From contig CAUJLY010000003.1 in NCBI GenBank assembly GCA_963281155.1, forward strand, positions 7,378,001 through 7,442,000: a stretch of 64,000 nt of DNA. The letters run 5' to 3'. Positions 36,515 to 50,201 of the stretch are shown piece after piece. The notes beneath the pieces are model-generated. The model had not been told where the DNA came from, ran no database searches, and worked only from the letters and a program-made list of their open reading frames with translations. The position numbers and the translations under genes were made by a program. The stretch's first letter is position 1. Each line of letters starts with the position of its first letter. The DNA is from Rhabditophanes sp. KR3021. Its lineage: Eukaryota; Nematoda; Chromadorea; Rhabditida; Alloionematidae.

Positions 36515-38493
36515 ACTTCCAAAATAACAATCTTAATTCCATACCATTTACTAATCATTTAGACTAACTTCCATAACTAAAATAGCTCCACAATTTGGAA
36601 TTTGATCATAGAAAAAAGTATAATCACTTTACTTTTCTGTTGCTTAATTTTGTGATAATTAGTTTGAACTTTCCATTAAAAGTTCTTCGTTGACTAACTA
36701 ATGGATAGTAATTTCTCTTTCAATTGTCAAATACCTCGAATGCTTATTTTAGATTCGTCTTCATTTTCACATACTTTTTCTTACTAATTTGTGTGTTTAA
36801 ATATTCCTCAAATGAATCACACTTTATTATTTGAATGTTATTATAAACATAGCTTCTAAGTTGAATTTTAGTAACATTCAACAATATACCAGTAAGTACG
36901 ACATGATAATCAGGTTACGGCAATTATCAGGGAAGAAAAAATGGATGATTTAATTACTTTCGAATAGTATCTTTTTACTCATATATTTCAAATACATCTG
37001 AACCCAACATTACACGCCTGATTGACTACACCTATTCTCCTCAAGACATGCGCTGTTTCATCTAGTAAGTGACGAAAATGCCTAAAGAGTCATTATTTTT
37101 ACTATTTCAATACCATTCGTTTTACTTTATTAGACTTAACTAATTATATTTCATTATAACGGTTAATTTCTTTATTATAGAAAGAATTAATTGTTGTGGT
37201 CGCACTATTTTAACGTGCATATTGGATTGTGATCCAATGAAGATCTACCTTTCTACAAGATATATAGCCCAGCTGCAATCCTAAATCTTTCATTCTTGCA
37301 AGTATATACTAATTATTTAAAATGTTTTCTGCATTTTTTAATAAAAAAATTTAACTCACATAATTGGCAAAAGAGTTAAAATTATGATCAAAGAAACAAT
37401 TATCAATTCCAATTTATATTTAAATATATTTAACGCATTCATTTATCAACATAAATTTTCATTAAACTGATATACACGAAAAGAATTAATGAAATTTGCA
37501 TACCATAACACGCAAAAAAAAGTGAACATGAAATCAAGTTAACATCTGAAGGTGAATATTACTGTATTTGTCAACATGAACCTATATTATCGGATTTTAC
37601 AGTCTGATCAGAACAATTTAGTTGCAGAGCAATAAATATTATACAATTATTCATAATAAATTCCGTTTTTTCTAATTTGCATCCTGCTCCAAGAAACTAG
37701 CAATGTTAAATGAATACTAACCCAACATGTTACGCAAATTTAATTTGAGAATAACGAACAAATTGAAATCCTTAAGCATAATAAACAGCTAAGCATTAAC
37801 TGTATTGCAATTTACTTTTTATTTGTATTTAGCACGCATTTCAAGAAGTTGAAGTTATTAATAGCATTAAACTTACTTTTAGGAAAGTAAAAAATGAGGC
37901 ATTAAAGCTAACAAGCTTGCATTTTAATGACATATCTTAAATAAATTCTACATTCTGCAAACGTAACAATATTTGTTGGCGATGTAATTGTAATGTTGTT
38001 AGGATGTTATTGTGTTTCAGTACCCTTCATGGCACTTATCGGTGTGAGAGGACATAGGGAGATGTCACCAACAATGCGCTTTTAAGATAAAGGATTAATA
38101 AAATGAATATACTTGTAAACATCTTGTTTTTTGTGGTATTTTAAACAGAATCTCCGCACACATTCTAATAAAAATCCCTCTATCCGATAAAAAGCTAAAA
38201 ATGGTTTGATGTCAAAAAGCAATGATTAAAAACATGATTTTATACATATCATAAACGAATATATTCCACATAAAAATATGAGTTTTTATTGGCTAATACA
38301 TATATTTCTCGTCCTAAGATACTTTGAACTTCTTAATATACTTGAATTGTGAAATTGATACATCAATTGCCAGTTTTTAACTTATATTCAGATTTGTTTA
38401 ATAAACTACTTTCCGTTGATTTTGATTCTTTAAGCTAGTTTTTTCCGTTTTGACCCAGGTTTTACTTCGCTTAGTAATTTTTCATAACCATCT
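36515..38493. other. intergenic, AT-rich
   Basis: No gene seen. Helically spaced A and T runs begin around 37300 and continue into the desert downstream. Confidence 0.45.
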
Positions 38494-38986
38494 TCAGTCA
38501 ACCTCCCTTCCAAAAAGGCTTTTTTCTATTTTCTTCGCTCGTTCTCTATTGAAATGACGAACAAATTTAACGCTATCCATGATAATATATGCCAAAGCGA
38601 CAATACATTCCAAAGCGGGAATGATAGAACCATTATAGCAGTAGGTAATCAATAGCAGAAAGGCATAACTACTGAGTCCAGAGTTGGCAAGCATAGTGAC
38701 GATACAAATGATAAAAACAAGCAATTTGCTATATTCTTGTAATTATTACATCATTGTATCATATTATGTGTATTATTCAGATTTATGCTGTATATATACC
38801 GTATATTTTACATGTGACAAGCACATTTTGAGTACTCACTTCAACCCCTACCACTCCAAGACTTCTACTTGCATTAATTACACTTTTATGCATATTCAAC
38901 ATGCCTCCTACATTTGAAATCAACTTTGACCAAATCATCATTTGATAATGAATTCTTAGGTGACGTGGCAGGGAAAATTCCAACAA
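38494..38986 (-). pseudogene. fragments of an unrecognised multi-pass membrane protein
   Basis: A C-terminal frame (38724-38494) has two hydrophobic helices, a basic end VRHFNRERAKKIEK and a stop. Upstream at 38986-38820 a second coding-like stretch reads VGGMLNMHKSVINASRSL. The two cannot be joined in frame with the splice signals I see, so this may be a remnant. An overlapping plus-strand frame at 38914-39120 (SFDNEFLGDVAGKIP) also looks partly coding. Confidence 0.3.
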
Positions 38987-39150
38987 ACTTAATCAAACAT
39001 GTTTGTGGAAAACTGGTCACTGAATCCTTTGACTTATCTCTAGTCAACCACTTATCTATTACTAGGAGACAGGACGAACCTGCTTCTGACTATGTAGATG
39101 ATGTGGATAATTCGCTAAAGGTGCAGCTTACTCTCACATATTTATTTTAA

Positions 39151-42100
39151 TTTTAAAGTACCCTATATCGAAGTTTACAGTTACTCTTACATAACAAACT
39201 CTAATCATTTTTAATATGCCATGTATCAATTGTGCAAAGATAATAAGTTCTCTATATGACTTAACTAAATGTTTATTTTCCAGTTTGTGTATCTTTTTTA
39301 ACTAATATCACATTTTGTTCTCCTTGAAATAAACTTAAATTTGATACGATCAAGAATAAATTTTAAATGTTGTATCTCTTGCTTGGACACTTATGTCCTT
39401 GATATTATACATTTCACATTAATGAAGTTAAATTGTATAGGTTTCACTTGTAGAAACACTAGCGATATAATATAAAACTTGTCGTTTTTGGAGTATTCAA
39501 AAATAAAGAAGGTTTAGGATCAAAATAACTGCAAACACATATTTCAACATGCGACTTTCAGATCTATCTTTTTGAAATAAATCAAAATGCATGTACGATT
39601 GTAATTCAGAGTTTTTTGAATTTTAAAATCCTTAAAACAATTGTTAAAATGATGATGCAATAGCGTATAAAAAATGTGACGTGTCAACAGAAGGACATAA
39701 AATTTGCATTTAAATTTAAAAACCTTCCACATAAACATAAATTTATTTCATCCATAGTTTTTCTGATGATTAAGATAATTGAATGTGTTCATTGTTATAG
39801 ATAAAAGGTTGTTTAAACGCTGATCTGGCAAGAATTTCATCGTTAATATAATATCATATCTAATAATGTAAAAATTCAAATAAATACCTTCTTAACGTTG
39901 TTTTCTATTTCTTGTAAAACTTTATTTAATAATCACATCATATTATATCTTGAATGCCTTTTTGTGAAAGTCCCATCCTATTTTTACTAAGATACGGTTC
40001 TTTATTTTTTGTTATTAAAGATTCTTAATAACGGGAATGTTTTAAAATCACACAAAACATTATTGTCCTAATACCGATTTTTTAAAAGATTCCTTGGTAT
40101 GTCACTTTCACAAACAGTTAGGATAAATACTTTATTTCGCCAATACAAATGATATAAATTGTTACGAATAATTTGCAGCACAAAGTAGTTTTATTAAAGC
40201 AACATAAAAATAATGCATAAGTATATAATATAATCTGTGTGAAAGATGTTGTTTCGTACACGTTTAACCAATCGAGAATTATGTCTGCCGAATTAAGTGC
40301 ATTTAAGTTAATTTAGATTGAGGGTATTATTTGACATAGACCAAAATATAAGTTTGTTGCTGCAAGATATAAACTGATTCATTCAAAAGTTATTTTAAAC
40401 AATGCAACGTACCAATTATCTAGCAATTACTTTTATAATTCATTTAAACCTGTACTAATATTGGTAGCCCATTCTAAGCACTATTATTTTCAAGTTAGCA
40501 AAATGTGTTGATATTCTTAATTTTAAAATTCAGAACAATTGCTTTAATCATTGGCGAAACAGTACAGCAATTTAATTAGCAAATATTAATGAAAAAATTC
40601 AAACATCAACATGCAATTAAGAATTAAAATAACATATTTCATAATATATAATGCACTAAATATAAGAAATGCTAAAAGGAGCAAGCAAACTAAGTCAGTC
40701 CTTAGCTAATATATACGGAAATGAGCTACACTAATTATGCATACCATTAATACAGAAAATGAGCAAAAAAATGAAGCCTTGCATTTTTGTTACCTGCACA
40801 AACATCGCATGGAAATCAATATTAAACGAAGAATACATACGCCAAGCGATTGTTATGCAAATTAAATTTAAAAAACACTCCAAATTGAAACTGAACTGCA
40901 TTAGAATTAAAAGGTAAGCGTCAATAGTCTCACATTTCATTTATTTTTTTAGGAAAGAAAAAAGATTCTCAAATAAGCCATTATATACATTAATCTTAAA
41001 ATGCATATTATAAGAACTACTTAAATGCCAACAAAAATCAGTGCATAGGCATAATTAAAGTTAGTTCCTAAACATAGACACATACTTAAATTCTTGAAAC
41101 CAAAATTCAAAATTGCAAAAAAGCTGTTATACCAAGTAGAAAGTTTGAGGTCTACAAATCACGGCACATAATTTACTTTACTTAAAATGAAATCAAGATT
41201 TCTTCATTTACAAGGCTCACAATATTTGTTGCATGTTTCACTCAGCATATTTCATATTCAACAAATAAAATTCAAACATTGAAGTGACCTGAAATAAAAT
41301 GACTATTTATGATTTATAATAGAAACATTATGCATGAATTTCATCAATGACGCAATGAAAAATATTTGCCAAAACAAGACTAAAGTATTTTGGATTAACT
41401 TCTTTAATTTGCGATAGTATTGCAAAAGTTTGACCATTTAACTTTGGTGAATTCCAAATGGGCAACTGATAGACGAATCGAATTTTCAATCCAGCAATGA
41501 ATTAGACCATAATATTTAATCAACAATCCATATCTACATCATTTTCCAAATAGTTATCAATCAACCTAAAGACGTTCAAAGTTATCAATCAATCAAGCAA
41601 AATCTGAAGCCAAATTCAATGCATTTAATTGTTACTCAATATGATACTAAAGTAATGTCCATTTGAAATTACATATTTCTTATAAACAGACTCTGCATTT
41701 ATGATATTGAAGAAAGCAATTTTGGAAAAAATGTAATAGCGTTGCATAAATAATTTACTTACATTTACTGAATAAATACATCTAGATTATGAGAAATAAT
41801 TAATTTAAATACACACAGAATCAACGAATTATGGTTGCAAAGTAAAAAGATGAAAGCTTAGACATAATATTTCTAGTACAAATAACCACCAATTTAAGAA
41901 ACGAAGTGTACGCTTAGCATAATTAGTACGTCATTTTTAATTAAACTTTGTATATATCTTCGAAATAGTTTCAGGAGACTTATTTTGAGCAGCATTTATC
42001 CATATTGTCAATTAAGTCAAGTTTTGCAGAATCATTAGAAAGCAAAAGTGGATGGATATTCTTAAATTTAATAAAAGCCAAATCATAACAATGCATAATG

Positions 42101-44349
42101 CGTGTTAAATCAACTGAAGGTCAATTTAATGTTCAATTTTCAAAGAAACCCTTTAATCCATTAAGCAATTATAAATTCAAATTCTATATTTAATATTTAT
42201 TTAGAGCATTAAATGTATGCAAGTACCACTATCAAGTAAATTAATCTACTAGACTAAGATATACACAATAAAATTGAACTCGTAGGCATATCACAGATAA
42301 AATTCAACAGTTAGCATACAAATTGAGTAAGTCTCTTGAATTACAATTCAGTGCGTTTGCTAAAGTTGCCCAATATGATATATCTTTATTCTACGCAATT
42401 AGTTCTCTTAAATCAGCAATTGTGCAGTTGTTTTCTATGAATTCAAATAATACATTGCTTAAAAAATAAAACGGTAAGTAAAAATTGACTACATTTATTA
42501 ATATGTTTTTACTTAGCATATAAATTAGGCCACTCAAGAAATGAATTAAGCAAATAGTTTTAGGCAAAATAAATTAAAAGAAAGAAACTGTTGCAAATTG
42601 AAGATTAATAATTGCGTCTGTATTAGGATGTCATGTAAATATGTATAAATGTAATATGAAGAAAGAAATAAGTACAGAAGTTTAATCCTGAAAATCAACA
42701 TTGTATGTCAAATAATCCAACCAAAATGTCAAAATAATTTACTGAAGCTAGCATGTTACAAAAATGGCATTAAGAAATTGAAGTTTTACGCAATTCACTA
42801 ATGCTTTCCAAGATAACTTTGCATAATAATCTTTCAGCAAACAAAGTTTATTTGAAATCGTAATGCTAATAGCAAGACCATTTATGAAAACTGCCAGATT
42901 ACGCATAAATAATAACCAAATATCCAAAAGTTATCTACCAAAATTAGACTATGTTGGCTTGATTTAAATAAAGATTTGAAATTGAAGGAGCATTATTGAG
43001 TTCTTAGAATTAAATCGTAATGAATTCTAAATGTTTAACTCAAAGTGATGAGGACTTTGGATAAATTAATATAGCAATGAATTAGGACGTAATATTTAAT
43101 CAAAAAAGAATTCAAAATACATTAATAAAATAGCTTTTAATTGAGCATTTTTAAAAAGTCGTTTGACTAAAGAAACCAATCTAAACGCATCAACATGTTG
43201 TCGCATTACCATTAAAGAGGAAAATTAAGTAATGAAATGAGCACTGTGATCAAATTACGAATATAGGAGATAAACTGGAGCAATGCATTTAGCCACAGAA
43301 TAAATTTACGTATATTTGACTGTTAATTTGTAAAAAAATAATTATTTTTACTTCCTTAATTGAGACATTATTTCTATATGTTTCCATTTGAAAATATCAT
43401 GTCTTTCTTTGCATTTAATAAAGCTGACTTCGTAGCGTAATTCTTTTTGTTGCTACCAAATTGGTTAGGATTATATTTTATTTTTATAATTAGTTGGTAC
43501 TGATTTTAATAAAAGAATCGGATTGTCAGAGTATACTATAAACAATTCTTTGAACTTTTAAAACAGAAAGTTGCTTTTTTCTCATAATACAAATTATTTG
43601 TTGTAATGAAGTCATACCAAATAAATATGCAGTAGACATATTAGCAACGCCTTCATATCTAATTTGTTCTTGATGATCAAATGGTATATATGTATATGAG
43701 CATCCAATTCATTAACACTTACATTCAGAACAGAATTAAGATGTGTCTACAGAAAATGCTTTAAAACGGAATTTCTTTTTTAAATATTATATGTGGCTAC
43801 AAATTCTTTTTTGTTTGAAAAAGGATATTAGAAGGTACTAGGTGCGCTGCATCTATCAACGTATCCAACTCCTTTACAAAAGTGATAAATTGATGAAAAC
43901 GAAATTAAAGATGTCTAAATACTGTTTGTGACTTTTATAGTTCAGAGGTGATGATTAAAAGAGTCTTAAAAATGGTTAATTAATATTTTGGGAATGTTCT
44001 TTTATCTTCCCATGTTTGTTGATTCAACTTTGAATACTGGTAGAATAGTAATTGAAGAAGCCTTTTATAAAGCGTCAATAATAAAACATAAAGTTGAAGT
44101 ATTGTATTGTTTTAATATTGTCGTCAAGGTTTCTACATACTACTCAAATATTCTGTAATTAAAGCTTTGTTAATATTTTAATGTTTAATATGTAGTTGAA
44201 ACATTTCGATAATAAGCATATAATATGGCTATATTTTTGGAATGGTTAAATATTCGTTGGTGAATTTCGGAACATGGTTCAATAGTTGTTTTTAGAATCT
44301 CAGATAGTTATTTGTATTATGAGAATTGAAATATTTTTAAGAAGTAATT
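39151..44349. other. 5.2-kb AT-rich gene desert
   Basis: No coding frame of any quality on either strand. The + strand is A-rich, with A- or T-runs returning about every 10-12 bp and recurrent words such as TTAGCATA, TGCATAA and ACGCAAAT. A diverged repeat (GCAATGAATTAG...AATATTTAATCAA, split by a variable centre) occurs at about 41494-41524 and 43074-43105. Confidence 0.5.
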
Positions 44350-44386
44350 GGAGACTACTACAATAGAATCTATTTCTACTACTACG

Positions 44387-44735
44387 ATGACTTCAATGCT
44401 AGTTGTGGAACAGAAAACAGAAAAGTCTGGCGTCAATGCGTTTATTGTTGCTCTTATTGTTATTGTGGTAATTATTGGAGCTGTGTACCTAGTCTATTCT
44501 TTGAAAAAAGAATAAGTAAACGTGCTGCCCTACCAAACAAGGAAAAGATATCAATGATTTGGTCAAATTCTACATTTCTAATAAGCTTCTTTTCCTTCAA
44601 AAAAATGAACAGCTTGATTTTCTTGCTTATTCTCGAATACAATCCACCCTTTGCCACTATTTTAGATCTCTAATTACCAAAAATAATTTGCCATACTTAT
44701 CCACTATGTACTATTATCTAGACAAGAAAAAATAG
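44387..44735 (+). pseudogene. single-helix membrane protein fragment or microprotein
   Basis: An ATG at 44387 opens 42 residues to a stop at 44513-44515: a polar N-terminus, then the helix NAFIVALIVIVVIIGAVYLV and SLKKE. In other frames the text continues directly (RISKRAALPNKEK, then DINDLVKFYISNKLLFLQKN to a stop near 44735), so two single-base frame breaks in one longer protein explain the region best. A genuine 42-residue microprotein is the alternative. Family unknown. Confidence 0.45.
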
Positions 44736-46028
44736 CTTGGATTTCGGTCTATACATTAACTTGGAGTTTTTTAAAAGAGTGTTTTTATAAAAGCATCACC
44801 ATACTTCTTAACATTATTTTTCATTATATTTTCAATGTAATATTATTGCGATAGTATGACATTTAACTCCAAACGTCCTATTCCCATGCACATCCAATGA
44901 TTCATTCTTTACTTTACACAATGATAAGAAAGACAAGTTTATTATGTTAAATGATGATTATCTTACTTTTTTACAATATACTTACTGTGTCTTTAATGAC
45001 AGATGATATAGATTGCCATAAGCTTATCTAGGTCTAAATAACAAGGTACAAGATAAGAATATGATATAAAGGGTAACAATAGATATATTGACAATATGAG
45101 GGAATGTGGTGTTAATCGGATTAGATGTGTGTTATGACTTTAAGGCTCAAAGATCAGTTCACCTTAAATTGTTCGATGTTCCAGGTGACATGTTGGGACA
45201 TACGTACAACATAGCTGTTTCTACTTTAACATCCTCATATCTGATCAAAGTTAATATGGGAAGGCAGTGTATAAAGTAGGATAACAAATATGTAAGTAGT
45301 AGATCTGGAAAAAGAGCCAATGTTTCTTGATTAAAATTGGCACACAAATGCTCGCATAAATGAAATAAACACACCAATTTGAATTATTTAGTGTTATATG
45401 GTATTCGTTCTTTTGTAGCGATTCATCTTGAGCTAAAAGCAATTAAACGATATGTATAAATTTAGAGACACAAAAATTAACAGCTAAACAAGCTTCTTTT
45501 CCCTAATAAATATCTTTCCAATTAGAATGTGAGCCGATTCTATCATTAAAAAATAATTGCCGTCTTATCCATAATTATTAAACTATGCTGGTACAACCGA
45601 ATATTTTGCACATTTAAAGAGAGATAATTATACGATGGGAAAACAAATTTTATAAAAAGTAACAATTTGATACTGCCTTTTAGGAACGTGTCTTTACTTA
45701 TTATGAATGCTTTTTAGGTGTTGAAATACAAATTAAGGCATTTTATTTCAATAAACTCTTACATTCATATTCAAGTATTACACTAACACAAAATATTGTT
45801 CAAGCATCGTAAAGACAGAACTTCTCTCAACAACCATTCAAGACCAAAATTAGTAGAGTATCAAATTTAATCTTCTTTATGTTAAATTTGCTAGCTACAT
45901 TTTGAAAGCATACACTAATAATGTGTTTTGTATTAATACCAATATTAATAAACCTCTTACTTGCCTATGCAAAATTTGTATCCAAGGCGATCTTACCAAT
46001 TGAACACTTTTTGGGCTAAGCTAAAAAC
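44736..46028. other. intergenic with a possible GTPase-like remnant
   Basis: At 45105-45278 (+) an open stretch reads NVVLIGLDVCYDFKAQRSV then KLFDVPGDMLGHTY, resembling the G-V-D-F...L-x-L-W-D-x-A-G-Q-E order of a Rab GTPase with decayed motifs. No P-loop upstream. The rest is AT-rich spacer. Confidence 0.3.
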
Positions 46029-46074
46029 TATAAAAAGGCACGCATTTGTTGATTTTTCATCATTAACCATTAAC

Positions 46075-46542
46075 ATGTCATCTCTCCTCATACTTTATGG
46101 TAAATGTTTGGTTGGGACATCTGTATTTTGTATCATCATTCTTGCCATTTTGTTTGCGATCAGCAGATATTTGGCAAGAGGTAGGGAGCAATATCGTGTA
46201 TCTTTCGATACAAGCAACGCATCTATACAGAAAGCTAGAAACACACCAAATCTAAGTGAGTCAAGCAAGTTGTTTAATGGACAAAATGCCTTGTCGAATT
46301 CTTTATTGCCTATGAAGTCTTTTGCATCTCTTAAAGTATCTTTTGGTGAAGAAACAAATGTATGTTTTCTATATTCTAATATCTCCTTATTTTTGTCGTT
46401 ATAGTACTTTGATTTATCGTGCAATGGAAACGAATCATCCGAATGTCACCATTTGAGAAGCAAACGTCATCCTTATAATGCTTACATCGCTCTTTGCAAG
46501 TTATTGAATCGACTTTATAGCTGCTTAACGAGTCTTATTTAA
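46075..46542 (+). CDS. small single-pass membrane protein, unrecognised
   Basis: 140 residues in two exons, 46075-46359 and 46405-46542, joined in frame over a 45-bp intron. I start at the ATG at 46075 because TATAAAAA at 46029-46036 puts transcription start just upstream and this start places the helix (about 12-30, VGTSVFCIIILAILFAIS) near the N-terminus. A basic RYLARGREQYR follows, then a Ser/Asn-rich tail with seven further residues of Cys/His character near the end (CNGNESSECHH). No family recognised. Layout is shared with 18715-19511 and 36185-36514. Confidence 0.7.
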
Positions 46543-47189
46543 ACATTATAATTATGATTGTCTACCTACTTTTTAAATCTTATTTTTCTAACCACTAAAT
46601 ATGTATCATGAATAAAACTTTTATGCTCTACCATTCTCTTTCAATTGTAACTGTAAACTTTTCATTCAAATGATGAAAACACATTTATTATATGCAACTA
46701 TCTCATCCACACAAACAATTTATAACAAACTAAAGTTTAAACAAAATCTTTGCTTAAAAAGTAGCCAATGTTACAATTTGAATACTGTGTCAAAAAAGAA
46801 GGCAACTTTTAGAATAACATTTTAAATGATGAGTTTCCGTTTTGTAATATAAACTGACTTAAACCGCAATTATAAATGTGTTAGTTACGAAACATTGCTC
46901 TAAAAGGCCAATTTTGTTTAATAAACTTGATGCAAACCATATTTCTTTGAATTGAATAAAAATTTCGTTGCGAGAATCACTTGAGTGAGAAGCAGGACTG
47001 TCAATATTAAGAATGCACCCTTAACACATCTTCATACGCCTTTTTAATAGTTTGGAAGGTTGTAACATAATAAATTCGCGTTTATTTTGTTTTTTATACA
47101 GCCAAATTATATTTAAACATTGACCCCATTCCGTATTGTTTTCGTTTTGTAATTGTTTTATTCAAAGGCATATAAATACGTATTTATGT
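46543..47189. other. intergenic, nothing seen
   Basis: AT-rich spacer between the small membrane protein gene and the Kelch pseudogene. Confidence 0.4.
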
Positions 47190-47199
47190 TTCAGCCATT

Positions 47200-48971
47200 C
47201 ATGCGGTTTCAATTCGCCTCACTATTGTTATATAATAGTCCATTCAACGATGGATTTTTACCCGTTTCAAGGATGATTTTGGCTAGCCATAGCGAAAAAT
47301 TTTATCTTTTATTCTGCGAAAATCCTAAACAAGGTAACTTACACATTTCATTATTGCATTTTTATTTTTTAGTACATTTCAAAGATTCAAATATGAAGTT
47401 AAAAGATTTTGAAGTTTACTATGAGTATCTTCATCTTGATACTCATTTCAAAGTCGATGGGGACAAGATGGTGTCGATAATGAAAGTGCAAGCTGCATTG
47501 CAGGTCTATGATTTGAGAATAAGTTAAAATAATAAATACTCGAATTAATTGGCAATTTTAGCTCCAAATAGACAATTGGTTACTCTCCAGACAATTCGCC
47601 TCCCACCTCGGTTCTTTGTTTGAGAAGACGAAAAACAAAGTACTCGCAAAACAACATTATTTGACCAGACAAATAATTGGGTCTAATTTGAAAGAGCTAT
47701 GCACTGTTAAAGCATTCGGAACATTTTCCAGAGACAACTTTTTAAGTCTTTTAAACAGGACTTCATCAAGACTAAAGATCAGGGTGTTCTTCTTGAAATA
47801 ATAGGACAGTGGGTGATGTATGCTTTCGATACCAGAAAATCAGATTGGCTACCTTTAGTTAAACAACTCGATTTCTCAAATATTAATTTTTGCATTCTAA
47901 GATTTTACTTGGATGAAAATACGCAAATCTTCCACATACCTGAGTTAGCCACTTATCTTTTTGAAAAAACGAGGAAAACAATTAGGAAAGAATATCCTTC
48001 TATAATGCCAAAGTATTCAAAAATGATGTTATGTATGTTTTAAAGTAATCAGATGTTATGTATATTTTTTAAGTTGGAGGAAAAGCCGAAACTAATTCAA
48101 TTGTGGAAATAGACATTCAGGAAAATTCAGTTAAAAGAATCGGACAATTATCAATCGGAAAAGTAGATCACTGTGCAGAACAAATTGGAGACTATGTATT
48201 TGTATTAGGTGATGCAGAAAATGAACAAGTTGAAAAGTTTGCCACCCAATTTCGATACTTGAATAACATTCTATTTTAGGTATGACTTAGAAAAGAACGT
48301 ATCTGATGTGTCTGAATTTAGAATGTCTTCTAGAAAAGGCAACTACTCGTCTGTCCTTGTTTCAAAGCAGATTTATGTAATTGGTGGTAGATTGAATAGC
48401 CAATCAATTGACATTGTGGAATAGTAAGGGTTACATTCTTTTGCATTTATTAATTTTTTAGTTTTGATTGTGAAAACATGAAATGGTAACAATGCTCCAA
48501 AATTACTGGGAAGTTTCAGTCATCACGATTCAGTTGAGGTGGATGAAGCTATCTACGTTGTTGGAGATTATAAGTCTCAAAAGTTCCAGAGGTAATTGGG
48601 TAAACTTGGTAAATAAATATATTGTTTAGATTTGATGGAAGAGAAGGGAAGTGGAGTTTTTTGTCTGATATCCCAATGAAAGCTTATTGCACAACTATGT
48701 CATCATGTGATCAAAGAATAACGTGTTTGGGAGGTGGCTCAATGGCCCGTTTAACGCGATAAGTTTATGATGTGAGAAATGGGAGTAATTTAGAGACATG
48801 CCTAATTTTACTCACGGTGCAAAATCTGTTGAAAATGAAACACATATCATTTTAGCGGGGGGATATTTTTTAGACAACATTCGCTCCTTTGACAAAGGCA
48901 GAAATATCTGGAGTAATCTAAACATTAAATTGCCAAGATCAAATTGGTATTTCTCCAAAGTTTTCATTTAA
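47200..48971 (+). pseudogene. BTB-BACK-Kelch protein pseudogene
   Basis: Clear order of BTB (LPVSRMILASHSEKFYLLF), BACK (FLSLL...EIIGQWVMYAFDTRKSDW) and Kelch repeats (IYVIGGRLNSQSIDIVEYFD-like, YVVGDY..FQRFDGREGKWSF, IILAGGYFLDNIRSFD). Several introns remain recognisable (for example 47335-47382, 47502-47560, 48044-48073). Lesions: a one-base loss at about 47755, a lost donor near 48240, a frame break at about 48486, an in-frame stop at 48760 and another frame break near 48790. The family consists of substrate adaptors for Cullin-3 ubiquitin ligases. Retained introns mean it arose by DNA duplication, not retroposition. Confidence 0.85.
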
Positions 48972-49820
48972 CGAACACATAATAATTGTATATTAAAATT
49001 AATAATTGATATAACTTATCTAAATAAAGATTTATTTTGGTTGTTACTCTTAAATATAAATTCAAAGTGTTCAATAATCAAACAATATTCAGGCAAATGT
49101 CGTAATCAATTTTTGATTATAAATTGGTCAATACATTCAATGATACAATTAAAGACACCACCAACTGAAAAAGTTAAATATAATAGAGGTTTAAGTGATA
49201 TTCTACTTTCGATGGAGAGGACTATGTAGATTGATTAGACAATATTTCCATGGATAGTTCAGAACAAGGCATTTGGGACTGGATGCAATTTGCAATAGCA
49301 CATCTTATTATTCAATTATAAATGCCAATTCACACCACGCTAATATTTGACATGTGAAAATAGATTAGATTTACTACAGTTGATTGCTTAAAATGTTTAG
49401 AATGTGTAGTTTGGCAGATGACAATCGGATGTATGTGAAGAATAAGCAGATTGGAATAGATTGGCATCGCTTTTGTTAATTAATATCTTTGCAACAGGCA
49501 CTTTGATAGATTAATAATGGCTATATAAGGAAGCTTCTTTTACCCATTCTTCAGTGTGCTTTGGTACATTCAAATGTTTAGGCAAATGTATAATCTTATG
49601 AATATACTGCCTTTAAGACAATTTCTTCACTAATTAAAGTTGAACAATTTTAATCGAAGTAACATGATATATTGATCCTGGAGCGTCAAGTTCATTTTAA
49701 AGCATGAACCCATTAACTTGGACTTTTGTGATCAATTTTTTTAAATGCTGGAAGAGGCAGTAGGGATGGTGATTTAATAAAATGATAAGATTACTCTATA
49801 TCTTAAAGTCCTATAAGTAT
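48972..49820. other. intergenic, nothing seen
   Basis: AT-rich; short open frames only. Confidence 0.4.
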
Positions 49821-49963
49821 AATGAAACAAGAAGAACGGAGAAGCAGCTACCGAATCAAAGTCTTATATAAGCTGCGGCTTTATAAACATAAACAGACTA
49901 CTCTTTGTTGTATCTTATTAAGAATAAACGTACCTTTAACTAAACTCAGCTCCATCATCGGAA
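49821..49963 (+). mobile_element. LTR-like dispersed repeat, copy 2
   Basis: Partner of 34187-34328, with which it shares an identical 86-bp core at 49865-49950 and close flanks (AATGAAACAAGAAGAACG at the start, CCATCATCGG at the end). Same orientation. No internal element sequence follows. Confidence 0.6.
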
Positions 49964-50201
49964 GTTAAGTATGTACATTCATTTTTAGACGAAGAAAAAA
50001 CAATCTTCAAAAGGATGCCGAAACAACCCTAAATGACAAAAGATTTCATATCTAAAATTATGACGGCCGCCATTGAAAAGGACTAGTTGATTGGAGGTGA
50101 TTTATTTGTTTTTTATATATTCTATTAATAAAGTTTATTTCCAATATTTATACCAAATTGTGCAATTACTTCTATTCTCTAAAAATTTAAAAAAACAATT
50201 T

